64,000 nucleotides of DNA from Clavulina sp. PMI_390 (taxonomy: Eukaryota; Basidiomycota; Agaricomycetes; Cantharellales; Hydnaceae): assembly GCA_015039315.1 (NCBI GenBank), contig WIDE01000062.1, positions 62,001 through 126,000 of the forward strand, given 5' to 3'. Each line of letters begins with the position of its first letter. The stretch's first letter is position 1. Below are positions 61,476 to 64,000 of the stretch, one piece after another. A program made the translations under genes and the position numbers. Under the pieces are notes generated by a model. That model was not told where the DNA came from. It saw nothing but the letters and a program-made list of their open reading frames with translations, and did not search any database.

Positions 61476-62603
61476 ATGAAGGCGTTAGTCTCTTCTCTTG
61501 CTGCTGTATCCTTGTTGGCCTTTGCGGTGCACCGAGTGCAAGGCCATTACACTTTCCCATATTGGGTTGGAGATAATAATGTTGAGAGCACGGATTGGCA
61601 ATACATTCGTATGACTGCGAATCACATCGACAATGGACCAGTAAGTGTATCTCTAACTCTGCTCGATTTAGCCAGACCAGTCAAATCTTACACCGCGATT
61701 TGTGTGCAGCTCACAGACGTTACAAGCCCACTCCTCCGTTGTTATGAGAATAGCACTGCCGCTTCCACTGGTACTACGACTGCAGTGGCTGGTAAAACCT
61801 ATAGCTTCATGTCTGATGCCATCATGGGCCACCCTGGAGTGAGTTACCGATAGACATGATTCCCAAGGTATCGCTGAACGTAGAGTTCATATTTCCCTGC
61901 GAAGACCTTCAACGTCTACATGGCCAAAGTATCGGACCTAACGAGCGAGACAGCTGGTGCTGGCAGTGTCTGGTTCAAAGTTTATCAGAACGCCCCGTAT
62001 TATAACGCGTCGGCCTACACCTACGAATTCCCTTATATCAACGGTTGGAATGTTACGTTCACGATCCCGAAAAGCACTCCTTCCGGTGAGTCCACCTTGT
62101 CCCCCATCTTTGGGTTGGATAGTGCCTTGAATTCTAACATGTTTTCCGCTACCATGACGGCAGGCAACTACCTCATCCGAGCTGAACACATTGCCCTGCA
62201 TGTTGCTTCCACGTTCGGCGGTGCTCAATTCTACATCGCCTGCGCCCAGGTCACGGTAAGCAAAATCTAGCCCTTGACCTCCAGCTTAAGGGTGTTTACT
62301 TATACGCCTTGAAAAATTAGGTCACAGGAGGGGGATCTGGCGTTCCAAGCCCTCTTGTCGCTATCCCAGGAGTTTACACAGGCAACGAACCCGGCATCCT
62401 CATCAGTCAGTAATTCGCAACATTTCTGTAAAAACCATTACCTGATATCCTTTGCAATATGCGATAACCAGACATCTACACTACGCCTGCGAGTGGCGTT
62501 TATACTCCCCGTTCGTTTCTTTCTATTGTTCTCACCCTAGTCGGTCATTTGCTAATCCATTACTCTTCTCTGAATAGCTGGTCCGGCCGTATGGAAGGGG
62601 TGA
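61476..62603 (+). CDS. AA9 lytic polysaccharide monooxygenase without CBM1
   Basis: Paralog of 54839-56619. Signal peptide [20 protein letters not shown] ends VQG before His1 of [20 protein letters not shown]. The rest follows in the same exon order: [120 protein letters not shown] and the end GPAVWKG followed by TGA. The copper-brace histidines and the axial tyrosine are kept. It stops where copy 1 enters its linker, so it is a single-domain enzyme of about 225 aa. No CBM1 remnant is visible downstream. Confidence 0.92.
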
Positions 62604-62946
62604 ATCTTCTGGCGCACAAGTGCATCTATTTCTGTTTTACCCTTTTTCCTCCAATTGTTCTCCGCATTGCAGCTTTTCAGCTTGTACGTTCATACGAGGC
62701 AATAACAAGTTTGTTAGTGGTACAGCCCTAATATTTCGACGACTATCAACGATGTGTTAGGTATCAAAAAAATTGTGAACGTAACTAAAGAGAAGACTCT
62801 CCGAGCGCGGCATCAAGCTCTATGGCGAATGTCTTGCGAATCGTCAAACAGTTCTCACGTCTCTTCAGCATTTATATCGGCCTATCCATTCTATTAGGAT
62901 ACACTAGCAAAGAACAAATCATAGGAGATGAGGGAGGAAGCATGTA
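62604..62946. other. intergenic between converging genes
   Basis: About 340 bp with two 3' UTRs; nothing else seen. Confidence 0.4.
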
Positions 62947-64000
62947 CTACGATTTAGAATTATCGTTCGCCCAGTGGAAGTTCAACGGCTTCCTCCCTGC
63001 CGGGTCTCCATCTGCGAACCGTGCCAAATCACCGTACTCTTCAATACTCTTCTCCCAGCTCGAAAACATCCTCCTCGCATCTAGGACCGCGTCGGAGCCA
63101 ATCACCAGTCTCTCTGGCCAAGGTCTTAGTTCGCCGCCTTTGGTCTCATCGCGCATGACGCCCTCGCCGCGGACGACGTCGACAAGGAGAGGAGCATACT
63201 TTGTCGGATCATTTGGCTGAGAGCCGGGGAAGACCTTCATGATTGCATTCATTCGATCATGGAGAGCTTGATAGTCGTCGATATGATGTGTGTCGAGTGT
63301 TGGGCTGGCGGTGTTACCGTCGGTAAAGAAGCCACCGGGGATGAGGGTGAGAACGCGAATGCCAAATGGGGCAACCTCCTTGGCAAGAGTTTCTCCATAG
63401 GCTTGAAAGGACGTGGAGTCAATTGAGATGAACTATAGCCGGGGAGCATGGGGGTAGTCACCATTTGTCGCTGCTTTGCTCGTCCCATATGCACCGAGGA
63501 GCTGCAAACAGTAAGATGTTTAGCATATGCACGCTAGACAGTATGGATTTCTAGCAGAAAGGGCCACTCACTGGAGCAATCCGAAGGCCAGAGCGACTTC
63601 CCGTGACAACAATCGTGCCCGATCGACGCTGTCGCATATAGGGGAGGAAAGCGCTGTTCACGCTTGCAGTGCCGAAGAAGTTGATCTTGAACTGATCAAG
63701 AAGACCGTCGGGACTGGGTATTCAGACAAAAATATCAAAAAGGGGAAATAATCAATAATACTTAGTTTTCCGAAGGCTCACCCAAGCTCCTCGAGGGTGC
63801 CCAACTTCGCGGTGCCGGCGTTATTCACCACAACATCGATCCGCCCATATACCCCCTCTGCGATCCTAGCGACCTCCTTCATGGTATCATGAGGCGCAGT
63901 AACGTCACATTCCATCACATGGGCACCGGCTTGTTTCAAGTCATCCAGGCGACTAAGATCACCCCTGTTGGTAGCAATGACTTTGTCTCCCCGCTTTAGT
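62947..64000 (-). CDS. short-chain dehydrogenase/reductase, 5' end cut by window
   Basis: NAD(P)-dependent oxidoreductase of the classical SDR superfamily; the substrate cannot be told. Reading inward from the window end: DKVIATNRGDLSRLDDLKQA, HVMECDVTAPHDTMKEVARI, YGRIDVVVNNAGTAKLGTLE (NNAG motif), FKINFFGTASVNSAFLPYMR, SGTIVVTGSRSGLRIAP (catalytic Ser), LLGAYGTSKAA (catalytic YxxxK), EVAPFGIRVLTLIPGGFFTD, and a C-terminal part from DDYQALHDRMNAIMKVFPGS to ANDNSKS. The N-terminal TGxxxGxG cofactor loop lies beyond base 64000. Several short introns. Clearly an SDR. Confidence 0.88.

Overview
The window comes from a filamentous basidiomycete, most likely an agaricomycete of the Rhizoctonia/Ceratobasidium type (an inference from protein style, not tested). 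Genes have many short introns (about 50-140 bp) with GT..AG borders. Proteins carry long Ser/Pro/Gln-rich segments, and the repertoire includes AA9 polysaccharide monooxygenases, F-box paralogs and small secreted proteins. I rebuilt exon structures by hand from both strands; where exon lengths keep reading phase across the whole gene I give protein lengths.

Left part (1-13.9 kb): on the minus strand are ATG8 (213-1194) and a large PP4R1-like phosphatase 4 regulatory subunit (1699-8612, 7 exons, about 1940 aa). A 10-N assembly gap lies at 9561-9570. The 1.55 kb left of the gap (8006-9560) is repeated almost perfectly to its right (9571-11121) and includes the start of the PP4R1-like gene. This looks like two overlapping contigs or haplotypes that were not merged. 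A plus-strand endonuclease/exonuclease/phosphatase-fold protein follows (12346-13881).

Middle part (14-30 kb): a truncated SLIP-GC-like large GTPase (14357-15566, minus) runs into an unrelated tail that also holds an 80-aa ORF ending in a CAAX box. After a 4.6 kb gene-poor stretch comes an apparently intact relative of the GTPase (20213-24467, minus). SFT2 (Golgi membrane traffic, 26319-27304) and proteasome subunit alpha-4 (27682-29129) are housekeeping genes on the plus strand.

Right part (30-64 kb): a 1950-aa EDC4/Ge-1 decapping scaffold (30642-36949), two tandem F-box/LRR-like paralogs (37376-39018, 39433-41118), a minus-strand membrane protein, a pair of small secreted paralogs (43292-44334, 45519-46647), a LAMMER-type kinase (47996-49681), a mitochondrial MDL1-like ABC half-transporter (50018-53182, minus), an AA9 enzyme with a CBM1 (54839-56619), an F-box-type gene with an in-frame TGA (56785-58655, minus), an orphan secreted protein (59009-59977, minus), a second AA9 without a CBM1 (61476-62603), and a short-chain dehydrogenase cut by the window end (62947-64000, minus).

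The genes are mostly unrelated housekeeping functions (autophagy, phosphatase, proteasome, mRNA decay, secretion). They are interspersed with locally duplicated accessory families (GTPase, F-box, secreted protein, AA9), each as a pair of diverged copies within 10 kb. I saw no CRISPR, rRNA, tRNA or intact transposon.
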